Shown: positions 1 to 9,146, counted from the first letter of the stretch. The stretch is 64,000 bases of DNA from JBAYOE01 sp050950065 (GCA_050950065.1 JBMNGX010000001.1:124001-188000), one strand, 5' to 3'. Notes: generated from the sequence alone by a model not told the origin. A program made the numbers and translations.

Positions 1-527
1 TAGTTGACCAATTTTAAATTCTCTTCGATTATCTTTTTCCATTCCGATTTACTTTTTGCACCTATAACTGTTTTTCCCACAATCTTACCTGTGTTGTCAA
101 CAAAAAAGGTCTCTGGGACAAACTGAACATCCTTTAGGCGTAAGTTGTAAAGATCTTGAGAGGGGATTAAGTGGGTGTAGTGAGCCCCTGTTTGCATGAT
201 GATTGAACCAGCTGTTTGAAGATTTCTCTCAAAAACCCTCTGGTTTGGACTGTAGACATCATTAACAATTCCAATTATTTGGACATCTTTAGTATTGTAC
301 TCTCTAGAGAGCTCTGCTAAATCGGGCATCTCCATTAAACATGGGGGACAAAAAGTTGCCCAAACGTTTATTAAAGTTAATTTACTATTTTTAAAGATAG
401 TTTGATCAACTTCGTTGCCATACAAATCTATGGTCCAAAATGGGCTCAAAGAGTTGCTATACAGGAGACTTGTTCCCACAACTAAAATTAAAATTAAAAT
501 AGTTAAAAACCGCTTAGACTTTTGCAT
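1..527 (-). CDS. TlpA/ResA-like thioredoxin-fold protein (at window edge)
   Basis: I translated this gene by hand from the ATG at 527 back to the window edge (175 codons). After the last full codon only 'TA' remains, so either a stop lies exactly at the edge or the gene continues. An N-terminal hydrophobic segment (about residues 7-24) looks like a signal anchor. It is followed by a thioredoxin fold with the redox motif C60-P-P-C63 in the context WATFCPPC, and by a cis-Pro-type segment (FVPETFFVD). This matches the TlpA/ResA/DsbE family of membrane-tethered periplasmic disulfide reductases. The substrate is unknown: no cytochrome maturation genes are visible nearby. The start is the first ATG ahead of the hydrophobic segment; no strong ribosome binding site precedes it. 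Confidence 0.8.
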   Translation of the reverse strand, partial: MQKSKRFLTILILILVVGTSLLYSNSLSPFWTIDLYGNEVDQTIFKNSKLTLINVWATFCPPCLMEMPDLAELSREYNTKDVQIIGIVNDVYSPNQRVFERNLQTAGSIIMQTGAHYTHLIPSQDLYNLRLKDVQFVPETFFVDNTGKIVGKTVIGAKSKSEWKKIIEENLKLVN

Positions 528-575
528 TTAAAACCTCTGGGTGATATATAACACACCTGTAATTATAAAGTAAGT

Positions 576-1469
576 CTATTTTACCTTCCACCTCTCGGAG
601 ATGTAAAGTCCTCCTAAGATTAAAAAACAGCCTGCTATTGCCATAAATGTAACTTGCTCTTGTAAAACAATGGCAGCAGTTACTAAAGAGATTAAGGGAG
701 TTAAATAGATATATGCGCTAGTTTTTAAAATTCCTAAGACCTTCACTGCAAAGTTCCAACTAACAAAACAAAAAGCACTAGCTCCTAAACCTAAGAACAA
801 CAACAAAGAGGTATTTAATGGACTAAAGTCCCCTTTCGATAAAGAGAAGTCTCCCATTAAAGCAATTGGAATCATAAATAAGATTCCCCAAAAGAATATC
901 TTGCGGGTAAAAGTTGTTACAGGGAGATTTGTTTGTCCAATTCTTTTTAAAGTTATTGAGTAAACTGCCCATCCTAAGGTAGCACTTAAAGCTAAGATAT
1001 CCCCTTTAGGTGAAAGGTGTAATTTTACAGATCCATTAAAAACAACTAAAGCAACACCAAATGTTGCAACAAAAAAACCTGTTATAAAATTAATTTTTAG
1101 TTTCTCATCCTTCACTAAGAGGGCAACAAGCAAAGCAGTTGTTAAAGGGGCTAAGGCAACTAGGATTCCTACATTAGATGCGTAGGTGTAAGTTAGTGCT
1201 ACGTTCTCTAACATGAAGTAAATTACAACACCTGATAACCCAGCAAGGGCAAAAAGGGCCTCCTCTTTTAAAACAAACTTTCCTTTAACTTTTTTAAGGA
1301 AAATTAAGTCGTATAAAAAGAGTCCTATGTAGCCCACCACAAAGCGGATAACCAAAATTTCTATAGGGCTAAAGGTGTCTAACAACATTTTTGTAGCAAT
1401 AAATGTTGCGCCCCAAATAAAAACAGTTATTGAGGCCCCAGCGTGGGCACTAACAATTCTCTTATCCAT
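576..1469 (-). CDS. EamA-family (DMT superfamily) transporter
   Basis: This is an integral membrane protein of about 297 residues with ten predicted hydrophobic segments in two EamA repeats. Typical features are the N-terminal WGATFIATK segment, the P-x-E-I-L-V-I-R-F loop and, in the second half, a conserved alanine/glycine-rich SAYIYLTPLISL segment before the last helices. The family exports small metabolites or amino acids; the substrate cannot be read from sequence. I prefer the ATG at 1469. A TTG three codons upstream (1478) is possible, and neither has a convincing Shine-Dalgarno. It lies 48 bp upstream of the TlpA-like gene on the same strand and is divergent from groEL. Confidence 0.82.
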   Translation of the reverse strand: MDKRIVSAHAGASITVFIWGATFIATKMLLDTFSPIEILVIRFVVGYIGLFLYDLIFLKKVKGKFVLKEEALFALAGLSGVVIYFMLENVALTYTYASNVGILVALAPLTTALLVALLVKDEKLKINFITGFFVATFGVALVVFNGSVKLHLSPKGDILALSATLGWAVYSITLKRIGQTNLPVTTFTRKIFFWGILFMIPIALMGDFSLSKGDFSPLNTSLLLFLGLGASAFCFVSWNFAVKVLGILKTSAYIYLTPLISLVTAAIVLQEQVTFMAIAGCFLILGGLYISERWKVK

Positions 1470-1585
1470 AAGGTGCAATGTGCCACGATTAAGTTAAAAA
1501 GTATAGAACAATAAGGTAAAAAGAGAAAAACATTAGGAGGGTGTTGCTGATTTGATATTTTATTTGTATCTTACATAACGGTAAG

Positions 1586-1613
1586 TTGAAAAACTTTAAA
1601 ATATCATTAAAGT
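1586..1613 (+). promoter_or_regulatory. Candidate groEL promoter
   Basis: TTGAAA (1586-1591) and TAAAGT (1608-1613) are separated by 16 bp, about 50 bp upstream of groEL. The match is moderate. No CIRCE element is present in the region between 1480 and 1666. Confidence 0.4.
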
Positions 1614-1624
1614 CTTAAAAGACT
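1611..1624 (+). repeat. Short inverted repeat in the groEL 5' region
   Basis: AGTCTT and AAGACT flank a 2-bp centre, and the symmetry continues outwards as ATTAA/TTAAT-like bases. The repeat overlaps the -10 candidate and the expected transcription start, so it may be an operator. As an RNA hairpin the 2-nt loop would be too tight. Confidence 0.35.
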
Positions 1625-1666
1625 AATTTTTAGAACAAAGTAATATACATACAAGAGAGGAAAATT

Positions 1667-3307
1667 ATGGCAAAACAGCTACAATTTGATGAAGAGGCCC
1701 GAAAGTCTCTGGTTGTTGGAGTTGAGAAGCTCTCCAAGGCTGTCAAAGTAACACTAGGTCCTAAAGGGCGTAACGTTTTAATCGACAAGCAATTTGGAGC
1801 ACCAACTGTAACAAAAGATGGAGTTTCGGTTGCTCGCGAAATTGAATTAGAAGATCCATTTGAGAACATGGGTGCACAATTAGTTAAAGAAGTTGCAACA
1901 AAAACTAACGATGTTGCTGGAGATGGAACTACTACTGCAACAGTTCTTGCCTACTCAATTACAAAAGAGGGGATGAAAAGTGTTGCTGCTGGGGTTAACC
2001 CAATGGGTATTCGTCGTGGAATTGACAAAGCAGTTGAAGATACTGTTAAAGAGTTAAAGAAACAGGCGAAGATGATTAAAGATAAAGAGGAACTTGCCCA
2101 AGTTGCCTCAATTAGTGCAAATAACGATCGTGAAATTGGTGATGAGATTGCCAACGCGATGGAAAAAGTTGGTAAAGATGGTGTTATTACCGTTGAAGAG
2201 TCCAAAACAATTGAGACTACAACTGACTTTGTTGAGGGGATGCAATTTGACCGCGGTTACTTAAGTCCCTACTTTGCAACTAACCGTGATGCAATGGTCT
2301 CAATTTTAGAAGACCCCTACATCCTTTTATACGATAAGAAGATCTCAACAATGAAAGATCTTTTACCAATTTTAGAGAAAGTTGCCCAAGCTAATAAACC
2401 AATTTTAATTATTGCTGAAGATGTTGATGGGGAGGCTTTAGCTACTTTAATCGTCAACACAATCAGAGGTACTTTAACAGCAGTTGCTGTAAAAGCTCCT
2501 GGCTTTGGCGATCGCAGAAAAGCTATGTTAGAAGATATTGCCATCCTTACTGGTGGTGAAGTTATCTCAGAAGAGCTTGGCTTAAAATTGGAGAACACCG
2601 ATTTAGCACAACTTGGAAGAGCTAAGACTGTTAAAGTTGAAAAAGATGATACAACAATCATCAACGGTGCTGGTAAACAAGCAGATATTAAAGATCGCAT
2701 CAGCCAAATTAAAGTTCAAATCCAAGATACCACAAGCGATTACGATCGTGAAAAACTTCAAGAGCGATTGGCAAAACTTGCTGGTGGAGTTGCTGTTGTT
2801 AACGTTGGTGCTCCAACTGAAGTTGAGCTAAAAGAGAAAAAACACCGTGTTGAGGATGCTCTATCTGCAACCAGAGCTGCTATTGAAGAGGGAGTTATTG
2901 CCGGTGGTGGTATCGCCTTAATTCAAGCAGCAAAAGCTTTAGCAAACAAAAACTTAAGTAACTTAACTGAAGAAGAGGTTATTGGGTACAGAATCGTTCG
3001 TCGCGCACTTGAAGAGCCAGTTCGCCAAATTGCTGAGAACGCAGGTTTGGATGGTTCAATCATTGCAGAGAAAGCTAAAAACGAGAAAGACGGTGTGGGC
3101 TTTGATGCAGCTAACATGGTTTGGACAAATATGTTTGAAGCTGGAATTACTGACCCTGCTAAAGTTACCCGCTCAGCGTTGCAAAATGCAGCCTCAATTG
3201 CTTCTTTAATTCTTTCTACTGAGTGTTCAATTACAAACCTTCCTTCCGATGAACCTGCCATGCCCCCTGGAGCTGGCGGAATGGGTGGAATGGGCGGCAT
3301 GATGTAA
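1667..3307 (+). CDS. groEL: Chaperonin GroEL (Hsp60)
   Basis: This 546-residue chaperonin is full length for the family. It assembles into the cytoplasmic double-ring folding chamber and hydrolyses ATP. Visible signatures are GPKGRNV (31-37), the ATP-site segment GDGTTTATVL starting at residue 85 with the catalytic Asp of GDG, and the flexible Gly-Met C-terminal tail (GGMGGMGGMM). The start ATG is preceded by GAGAGG at suitable spacing. groES, which normally precedes groEL in an operon, is absent on either side, so the co-chaperonin must be encoded elsewhere. No CIRCE operator is visible. The gene is monocistronic, with a terminator immediately downstream. Confidence 0.98.
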   Translation: MAKQLQFDEEARKSLVVGVEKLSKAVKVTLGPKGRNVLIDKQFGAPTVTKDGVSVAREIELEDPFENMGAQLVKEVATKTNDVAGDGTTTATVLAYSITKEGMKSVAAGVNPMGIRRGIDKAVEDTVKELKKQAKMIKDKEELAQVASISANNDREIGDEIANAMEKVGKDGVITVEESKTIETTTDFVEGMQFDRGYLSPYFATNRDAMVSILEDPYILLYDKKISTMKDLLPILEKVAQANKPILIIAEDVDGEALATLIVNTIRGTLTAVAVKAPGFGDRRKAMLEDIAILTGGEVISEELGLKLENTDLAQLGRAKTVKVEKDDTTIINGAGKQADIKDRISQIKVQIQDTTSDYDREKLQERLAKLAGGVAVVNVGAPTEVELKEKKHRVEDALSATRAAIEEGVIAGGGIALIQAAKALANKNLSNLTEEEVIGYRIVRRALEEPVRQIAENAGLDGSIIAEKAKNEKDGVGFDAANMVWTNMFEAGITDPAKVTRSALQNAASIASLILSTECSITNLPSDEPAMPPGAGGMGGMGGMM

Positions 3308-3331
3308 AAAATATAGTCGCTAGATTATTAG

Positions 3332-3362
3332 GTGGGCTCCTTAGTTGGGGTCCACTTTTTTT
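3332..3362 (+). terminator. Rho-independent terminator of groEL
   Basis: A 9-bp stem (GTGGGCTCC pairing with GGGGTCCAC, including G-U pairs) closes a 6-nt loop and is followed by seven T residues. Confidence 0.85.
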
Positions 3363-3410
3363 GTAGCTATCAAAAAGAAAATTGCTTATTATGGAAATAA
3401 GGAGCTTTGT

Positions 3411-3944
3411 ATGAATAAAAGGTCTTTAGTTATAATTACAACTTTGATAGTTGCCTTAGTGTTGCTAATTAGTGGTTGTGCCTCCACCAATGCAGATGGC
3501 TCTCCAAAGTGGACAACAAAAGCGCCAAGTAACTGGAGAACCTACTACGCCTCAGGCTATGGAAAACTTTCTAATGTACACAACTCCCGACTTCGAGCTG
3601 AGGCAAATGCAACTGATGCCATTGCCCGATGGGCAGCTGTCACAGTACAAGGTGCTGTAACTAACTATTTTGAAGATAGTGAAGAGAGTAAAGTTAATAT
3701 AGATTTATTAGAGAGCATCTCTCATCAAGTAGTTGATATCACCTTAAGGGGAATTGAAGTTGAAAAAGTTTGGGTTAGCCCCGATGGGGGAGTTTGGGTC
3801 TTATCCTCTTTCCCAATAAAAAACTTAAAAGATGCTTATAAAAAACAAAGTGAAGCTTTAGAATTCAAAAAAGAGATTGCTAGTGGCGAAATTCTTATCG
3901 CTTATTTAGAAGCAGAGTTGGCTAAACAGGAGTTATCAAAATGA
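3411..3944 (+). CDS. LPP20-like lipoprotein
   Basis: This is a lipoprotein precursor of 177 residues. The ATG at 3411 has AAGGAG seven bases upstream and is followed by K/R residues, a hydrophobic stretch and a lipobox ending in Ser-Gly-Cys (LLISGC). The mature part resembles the LPP20 family of outer-membrane-associated lipoproteins: a WTTKAPSNW start, a G-Y-G-K segment, a run of alanines with repeated A-x-A (RAEANATDAIARWAA), and a C-terminal W-V-S-P-D-G-G-V-W-V strand. It is the first gene of a four-gene lipoprotein operon and overlaps the next gene by four bases. The LPP20 assignment is by motif memory, and the function of the family is poorly known. Confidence 0.72.
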   Translation: MNKRSLVIITTLIVALVLLISGCASTNADGSPKWTTKAPSNWRTYYASGYGKLSNVHNSRLRAEANATDAIARWAAVTVQGAVTNYFEDSEESKVNIDLLESISHQVVDITLRGIEVEKVWVSPDGGVWVLSSFPIKNLKDAYKKQSEALEFKKEIASGEILIAYLEAELAKQELSK

Positions 3945-4546
3945 AAAAAGGGAAACTATTAATATTGTTACTACTAGTGGTAGTAGCATTGGTGGGATGT
4001 ACATCTTCTTTAAGTGTTAGTCGCCTCAAAAGTTCAAAACAACTCGATTTAAGTGGCAATTGGAACGATACTGATATCGCTTTAGTGACTAAAGAGCTAG
4101 TTAACTCCTCCTTAAAAACAAACTGGATAAACGACTTTAGAAAGGGTAATAGAAGAGACCCTGTAGTAGTTGTTGGTTCAATTTTAAATAAAAGTAGTGA
4201 ACACATAGATACTGCAATTATTGCTAAAAGATTTGAGATGGCTTTGATCAACACAGGTAGAGTTGAGATGGTGGCTGATGTCGATTTTAGAGATCAAGTG
4301 CGCACTGAAAGAGAAGAACAACAATACTACGCCAGTGAAAAGAGTGCATCAGCTTTAGGACAAGAGTTGGGAGCTGACTTTATTTTACAAGGGGCAGTAA
4401 GGACAGTTGTTGATCAAATTGAGGGCAAAGCAACAAGAACTTATTATGTCAGTGCAGAGTTAATAAACATTGAAACTAGCCGCAAAGTTTGGGTAGGAGA
4501 GCACTCAATTAAAAAACTTATCCAACAACAAAGGTTTGGGTGGTAG
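3941..4546 (+). CDS. LpoB-like penicillin-binding-protein activator lipoprotein
   Basis: This 201-residue lipoprotein has a clean signal peptide and lipobox (LVGC, Cys20). The mature domain matches the LpoB/YcfM fold: DPVVVVGSILNKSSEHIDT, then a conserved ELGADFILQGAVRTVVDQ block, and a closing strand set ending RKVWVGEHSIKK. In Enterobacteria LpoB sits in the outer membrane and activates the peptidoglycan synthase PBP1b. Whether the spirochaete homologue does the same is inference. It is translationally coupled to its neighbours, overlapping the preceding gene by 4 bp, and forms the second gene of the lipoprotein operon. Confidence 0.85.
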   Translation: MKKGKLLILLLLVVVALVGCTSSLSVSRLKSSKQLDLSGNWNDTDIALVTKELVNSSLKTNWINDFRKGNRRDPVVVVGSILNKSSEHIDTAIIAKRFEMALINTGRVEMVADVDFRDQVRTEREEQQYYASEKSASALGQELGADFILQGAVRTVVDQIEGKATRTYYVSAELINIETSRKVWVGEHSIKKLIQQQRFGW

Positions 4547-4560
4547 GAGAGTCAACATTT

Positions 4561-5862
4561 GTGGTTAAACGCTTTTGGTTCTTACTTCTACTTCCACTAT
4601 TAATTTTTAGTGGATGTTACTCCTCATTACCTATAGGACCTGCTCAAAGCAGTTTTCGCAGTGGCAACTATATCCAAGCATACGATTTTGTAGAGAGCTT
4701 AGAAAAAGCGTACCAAAAAGGGGAAGGGGAACTATTGTACAACCTCGATTTAGGCACCTTAGCTCACTACGGCTCTTTATATGAAAAATCTATTAAACAT
4801 TTAGAGCGATCTGAACTTTTAATTAAACACCTTTATACCCAAAGTATAACTGAGAATATCTCTAGCTACTTGGTAAGCGACAACACAAAAGCGTACCAAG
4901 GAGAAGATTACGAAGATCTCTATTTAAACATCTTTCAAGCGCTAAACTATGTAGCTTTAGAGGATGGAGAAGCTGCTTTAGTTGAACTAAGAAGATTAGT
5001 TGAAAAAGAGCAACTACTAAAAAATAAGTACCAAAAAATAATTAGCAAAGGAGATTCTTACAACAAAGAGTTAAATCTCCCCCAACTTGAGAGTATAAAA
5101 TTTTCTCACAGCGCCTTTGGAAGTTACTTAAGTATGATTATAAATCGCTCCTTAGGCTATTACGATGAATCTTTGTTTTTCTACAACCAAGTTAAAGAGG
5201 CTTTTAAAACCCAAAGCTCTTTATACCCATTTTCGCTTCCTGCCTCTTTAGAAAGTGAGCTGTTAGTAGTAGATAGGGGCTCAAAGCGGGTAAACTTTGT
5301 AGCCTTTAGTGGCACAGCTCCCCAAAAAGTTGAAGTTGTCGATAGGTTTTGGTTTAGCCCATCCAACTACATTAAAATAGCGCTACCAACTTTAGTTGGT
5401 TCAGCCACTAAAGTGAACTCCATTGAAATTCTTTTTAGCGATGGGTCGCTAATATTTTTAGAACCAATAGAGTCTATTGGATTAATAGCACGCGATACAT
5501 TTAAATTAAGATTAGGTGCTATAACAACAAAAACAATTATTAGAAGCTACTTAAAGGCAACTGGGGTAGCTGTTATCGATGTCGCAACTCAAGATAGCGA
5601 CAACTCCTTAGGTTTATTTGGCCCAATACTCTCACTAGCTTCTCGAATCTTCAACGAAGCTAGCGAACAAGCAGATTTAAGAATGAGTCACTTTTTCCCC
5701 GACCAAGTGTGGGTGGGAGGAGTAACAATGAAAGAGGGCACTTATGATGCTAAGGTAATTTACAAAGATCGTAACGGGACAATAATGGCAATTGATGAGA
5801 TCAAAGATTTAAGAGTTAGCAAAAATGGGTTAAACTTGTTTGAGAGCTTTTATCCAAGATAA
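4561..5862 (+). CDS. COG3014-like lipoprotein with TPR-like N-terminal half
   Basis: This lipoprotein has about 433 residues. I chose the GTG at 4561 because AGGAG lies 11 bp upstream and it gives a standard signal peptide (VKRFW..., lipobox FSGC). An upstream in-frame GTG at 4540 overlaps the preceding gene and would add seven non-signal residues. The mature N-terminal half is helical and TPR-like (repeated Y/L/A patterns, for example the Y-I-Q-A-Y-D-F segment and ALNYVALEDGEAALVELRRL). The C-terminal half is beta-rich. This organisation fits the uncharacterised COG3014 family, which is often found beside LpoB-type genes. Function unknown; a role in envelope or peptidoglycan assembly is an inference from the neighbours. 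Confidence 0.72.
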   Translation: MVKRFWFLLLLPLLIFSGCYSSLPIGPAQSSFRSGNYIQAYDFVESLEKAYQKGEGELLYNLDLGTLAHYGSLYEKSIKHLERSELLIKHLYTQSITENISSYLVSDNTKAYQGEDYEDLYLNIFQALNYVALEDGEAALVELRRLVEKEQLLKNKYQKIISKGDSYNKELNLPQLESIKFSHSAFGSYLSMIINRSLGYYDESLFFYNQVKEAFKTQSSLYPFSLPASLESELLVVDRGSKRVNFVAFSGTAPQKVEVVDRFWFSPSNYIKIALPTLVGSATKVNSIEILFSDGSLIFLEPIESIGLIARDTFKLRLGAITTKTIIRSYLKATGVAVIDVATQDSDNSLGLFGPILSLASRIFNEASEQADLRMSHFFPDQVWVGGVTMKEGTYDAKVIYKDRNGTIMAIDEIKDLRVSKNGLNLFESFYPR

Positions 5863-5868
5863 GGAGAA

Positions 5869-6825
5869 ATGGTGGTTCGTAAAATTTCCATTTTTATACT
5901 ATTTATCTCATTTTTGTTTAGCAGTTGTGTAACGAGTACAACTAAAGCTCCTTCGTGGATTGAAAACACCTACGATCGCACCTACAACAAAGAGAACTAC
6001 ATAAGCGCTGTTGGTTCTGCTGATAGTAGAGAAAATGCCATTAACAATGCTTTTAGCAACTTAGCTCAAATATTTGACTCTCAAATCTCTTCAACTTTGT
6101 TGGCAACAAGCGATGTTTATCAAGATGATCAACTCTCTTTTTCTAGCGAATCGATCTTTGATTCTATTTTGGTTAAAAGTGAAGCTGACTCAATTATTGG
6201 ATCAGAAGTTGTTAACACTTACGTTGATTCAAACAACAAAGTATGGGTGAGATTAGTTTTAGATAAGAAAAAACAAACTCCCTTTTACGAAAAAGAACTT
6301 AAAGAGTTGGAAGTTCCAATAAAAAGGGCACTAAAAGTTGACTTTGATAAACCTTTAGAAAGTTATTTTGAGCTACTAAAGGTTGTGGATATGGCAACTA
6401 GACACCAACAAAGAGTTGCACAAGTTTTTGTCCTAAGTGGAAAAATACACCCCTCTTTACTAAAAGAGGTGCAAACTTTATTAAACAGTTTGGCAAACTC
6501 AATAAGTGTAGAGATTGTTGTAGAGTCAAAAAGGGGAGTAAAGGAGTTAGAGAGCACTTTAAAAGCTCGCTTTAGTTCTTTGGGATTCAAAGTAGCTAAA
6601 GGGCCTTATTTGGCAACTATAAAGTATACTGACCAACTAAGTTCTCTTACAGGGGGGCCGTACGTTCATATCAACTGGTCATTAGATATTTCTTTGGCTA
6701 ATCAGAAGGAAATTTTAGCCACCTTTAAAGAGGGGGGAAGGGTCAGTGGACTAAGTGAAGAGGATGCAAAATCGAGGGCCTTAAAAGAGGCCTTATTAAC
6801 AGTTACAAATGGTTTTATCTACTAG
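5869..6825 (+). CDS. LPP20-like lipoprotein, second copy
   Basis: This 318-residue lipoprotein has an N-terminal hydrophobic segment ending in the lipobox FSSC. The mature part begins with the LPP20 hallmarks A-P-S-W-I-E-N and I-S-A-V-G-S-A-D-S followed by alanine-rich residues, and reaches the K-V-W-V-R-L-V-L strand near residue 125. It is longer than the first LPP20 gene and carries an extra C-terminal domain of unknown type. It sits six bases after the COG3014-like gene with AAGGAG just upstream. ATG 5869 and the GTG codons at 5872 and 5875 are all possible starts. It is the last gene of the lipoprotein operon. Confidence 0.7.
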   Translation: MVVRKISIFILFISFLFSSCVTSTTKAPSWIENTYDRTYNKENYISAVGSADSRENAINNAFSNLAQIFDSQISSTLLATSDVYQDDQLSFSSESIFDSILVKSEADSIIGSEVVNTYVDSNNKVWVRLVLDKKKQTPFYEKELKELEVPIKRALKVDFDKPLESYFELLKVVDMATRHQQRVAQVFVLSGKIHPSLLKEVQTLLNSLANSISVEIVVESKRGVKELESTLKARFSSLGFKVAKGPYLATIKYTDQLSSLTGGPYVHINWSLDISLANQKEILATFKEGGRVSGLSEEDAKSRALKEALLTVTNGFIY

Positions 6826-6908
6826 GCAAACTTGACTACTACAAGATTAACGTGGTAGGTTTATCACTACGAAAAAATTAGCAATTTAAATAGAGAGGTT
6901 ATACTATT

Positions 6909-7394
6909 ATGAATTCATTGCTGACAACCTTGGGCGCTCAAGGAACAGCTGCCGCTTCTGGTGGAGCTGGAGGGTCAATGACAACAACATTTATCACTTT
7001 TGGTCTAATTATTTTAATTTTCTACTTCTTGATTATTAAACCCCAAAAGAAAAGAGATAAAGAGGCTAAAGATATGTTGTCCTCCATCAAAAAAGGGGAC
7101 AAGATTGTCTCTATTGGTGGAATACACGGCACTATCGTCAATGTTAAAGAGTTGACTGTAGTGGTTAAAGTGGATGACAACACTAAGTTGGAATTTACTA
7201 AAAACGCTATTGGGCAAATCTTAAACAAAAAAGCTGAAGATGCAATTGCAGGTAAAGTGGAAAAAGAGGAAGAAGCACCTGCTAAAAAGAAAAAGAGTGC
7301 AACACCAGCCAAAAAGAAAGAAGAAGCAAAAGTCGTTGAGAAGAAAGCAGAAGAGCCCATAGAAGCTGTTGAAGCAGAAAAAGACGAAAAATAG
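6909..7394 (+). CDS. yajC: Preprotein translocase accessory subunit YajC
   Basis: This protein has 161 residues. A glycine/alanine-rich N-terminus precedes one membrane helix (about residues 26-44), then the conserved P-Q-K-K-R-x-K-E cytoplasmic segment and the small beta domain (GDKIVSIGGIHGTIVNV) typical of YajC. The family is usually 85-120 residues; here a Lys/Glu-rich tail of about 50 residues is added. YajC associates with SecD-SecF in the inner membrane. The gene directly precedes secD and secF, the common arrangement. Confidence 0.92.
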   Translation: MNSLLTTLGAQGTAAASGGAGGSMTTTFITFGLIILIFYFLIIKPQKKRDKEAKDMLSSIKKGDKIVSIGGIHGTIVNVKELTVVVKVDDNTKLEFTKNAIGQILNKKAEDAIAGKVEKEEEAPAKKKKSATPAKKKEEAKVVEKKAEEPIEAVEAEKDEK

Positions 7395-7421
7395 AAAAAT
7401 CGAAATCATACGGAGAGCATC

Positions 7422-9146
7422 ATGAAGAAACGGGGACGATTGTTCATCGTTCTCCTGGTTGCGGTGGTTAGTGGTATATTCCTCTTTCCCACCGTAAAGT
7501 GGTACGCCTTTGTGCCTCAGGAGACAAAAGACCTTGCGACTGGTTCTAAAATACAGATTCGTGAGTATGCCTTAGGGCAGGCAACAAGAGATTTGAGAGA
7601 ACTCAAATCTTTAATCACTTCTCAAGCTGATAGTTCGTTGCCAACACAATATAAGTTTTTAATTCCTACAGCAAAAGAGAATTATAAGGGGATGAAACAA
7701 AAAGCCCCATCGAAGTGGAGTGTAGAAGCCCTTTTTAGAGGGTATCATAGCGAGCAAGAGTTATTTGACGCTTTAGAAAAGCACTACCGTGTTGAGCTGT
7801 TGAGTTTGAAAAATCTCAGTGGCAAAGTTTTGCAACTTGGACTCGATTTAAGAGGGGGAATGTCAATTCTTTTAGAAGCTGATGTTGCTTCTTATGAACA
7901 AAAACACGACACAAAACTTTCTGGTGGTGAAATTAGTGCTTTAATCAACGAAGATATTGCAATTCTTAACGAAAGAATTGACCAATTTGGAGTGACTGAA
8001 CCTGATATCAGATTACAAGGGAGTTCTCAAATCTTAATTGAGATTCCCGGAGCTGCAGATCCAGAGAGGGTCAACTCATTCTTAAGAGGTAAAGGTTCAT
8101 TAACATTCCAAATTGTTGATAGAGAATTAACCAATGAACTAAATGAATACTTCACAAGAAACCCAGGTGAAGCTTTCACCGATGCTGGTCAAATTAGACA
8201 ACCAGAGTTTTTGCCAACAGGAAGAATTGCAACAGCTCACTACGTCAATGATGAGTATGGTCTTGATGAGTTTTCTAGCTTCGTTGTCTTACATGAAGAG
8301 ATTGGACTTGATGGAATACATATCAACAACGCAGTGACTGGTTCAAACCCAATTACTGGTCAACCAACTGTTAACTTTGAACTCGATAGCAATGGTGGAG
8401 AACTTTTTTACAAATTAACCTCAACAAATACAGGTGAGATGATGGCAGTTGTCCAAGATGGCAAAGTAAAAGCTATGGCAACTATCACTGAACCAATTAG
8501 AAACAACGTACAAATCACAGGCTTTGGTATTGAGGAAGCAAATGATTTATCAGTTGTCTTAAAAACTGCAGCTCTTCCAATTGAGTTAATTGTTGTTAGC
8601 CAACAATCAATTGGAGCTTCACTAGGTGAAGACTCAGTACGTTCTGGCTTGATTGCAATTATGTTAGGCCTCGCTTTAGTTTTTATCTTCATGGTTGTCA
8701 TTTACAAAGGCTCAGGTCTTTTTGCCAATGTAGCACTACTATTTAACTTAGTAATATTGTTGGCAGTTCTTTCTGCTTTCAACTTAACTCTAACTTTAAC
8801 TAGTATTGCTGGTTTAGTTTTAACAGTTGGAATGGCAGTGGATGCTAACGTAATTATCTTAGAGAGAATCAAAGAGGAGCTGGCTGTTGGTAAAAGCCCA
8901 CAAGCTTCAGTTAAAGCTGGTTTTGGAAAGGCGTTTTGGACAATCATGGATGCCAACATTACCACGATCATTGCGGCTCTTGTTCTTTCACAACTTGGCT
9001 CTGGTTCAATTAAGGGGTTTGCCAACACCTTAGCAGTTGGAATTGTTAGTTCAATGTTCAACGCCCTATTTGTTGTTAAGTTGATGTATGATGCAGCAGT
9101 CTCAGGTGAAAATCCTCGCCTTAGTATAAGTTGGAGGAAAAAATAG
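7422..9146 (+). CDS. secD: Protein translocase subunit SecD
   Basis: This 574-residue RND-type membrane protein uses the proton-motive force to help preproteins through SecYEG. It has a first membrane helix near residues 6-24, the D1 motif LGLDLRGGMSILLE (about 139-152), the periplasmic P1 domain with LNERIDQFGVTEPDI and IEIPG, and five C-terminal helices including the conserved segment TVGMAVDANVIILERIKEEL. The ATG follows CGGAGAGC at suitable spacing. The next gene, secF, starts one base after its stop. Confidence 0.97.
   Translation: MKKRGRLFIVLLVAVVSGIFLFPTVKWYAFVPQETKDLATGSKIQIREYALGQATRDLRELKSLITSQADSSLPTQYKFLIPTAKENYKGMKQKAPSKWSVEALFRGYHSEQELFDALEKHYRVELLSLKNLSGKVLQLGLDLRGGMSILLEADVASYEQKHDTKLSGGEISALINEDIAILNERIDQFGVTEPDIRLQGSSQILIEIPGAADPERVNSFLRGKGSLTFQIVDRELTNELNEYFTRNPGEAFTDAGQIRQPEFLPTGRIATAHYVNDEYGLDEFSSFVVLHEEIGLDGIHINNAVTGSNPITGQPTVNFELDSNGGELFYKLTSTNTGEMMAVVQDGKVKAMATITEPIRNNVQITGFGIEEANDLSVVLKTAALPIELIVVSQQSIGASLGEDSVRSGLIAIMLGLALVFIFMVVIYKGSGLFANVALLFNLVILLAVLSAFNLTLTLTSIAGLVLTVGMAVDANVIILERIKEELAVGKSPQASVKAGFGKAFWTIMDANITTIIAALVLSQLGSGSIKGFANTLAVGIVSSMFNALFVVKLMYDAAVSGENPRLSISWRKK

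Noticed and set aside
1480..1666. CIRCE element before groEL
   Set aside because: The TTAGCACTC-N9-GAGTGCTAA pattern is absent.
2317..2700. Long antisense frames within groEL, clpB, rpoB, rpoC and ribosomal protein genes
   Set aside because: They are shadows produced by codon bias of the real genes, with no family signature or ribosome binding site.
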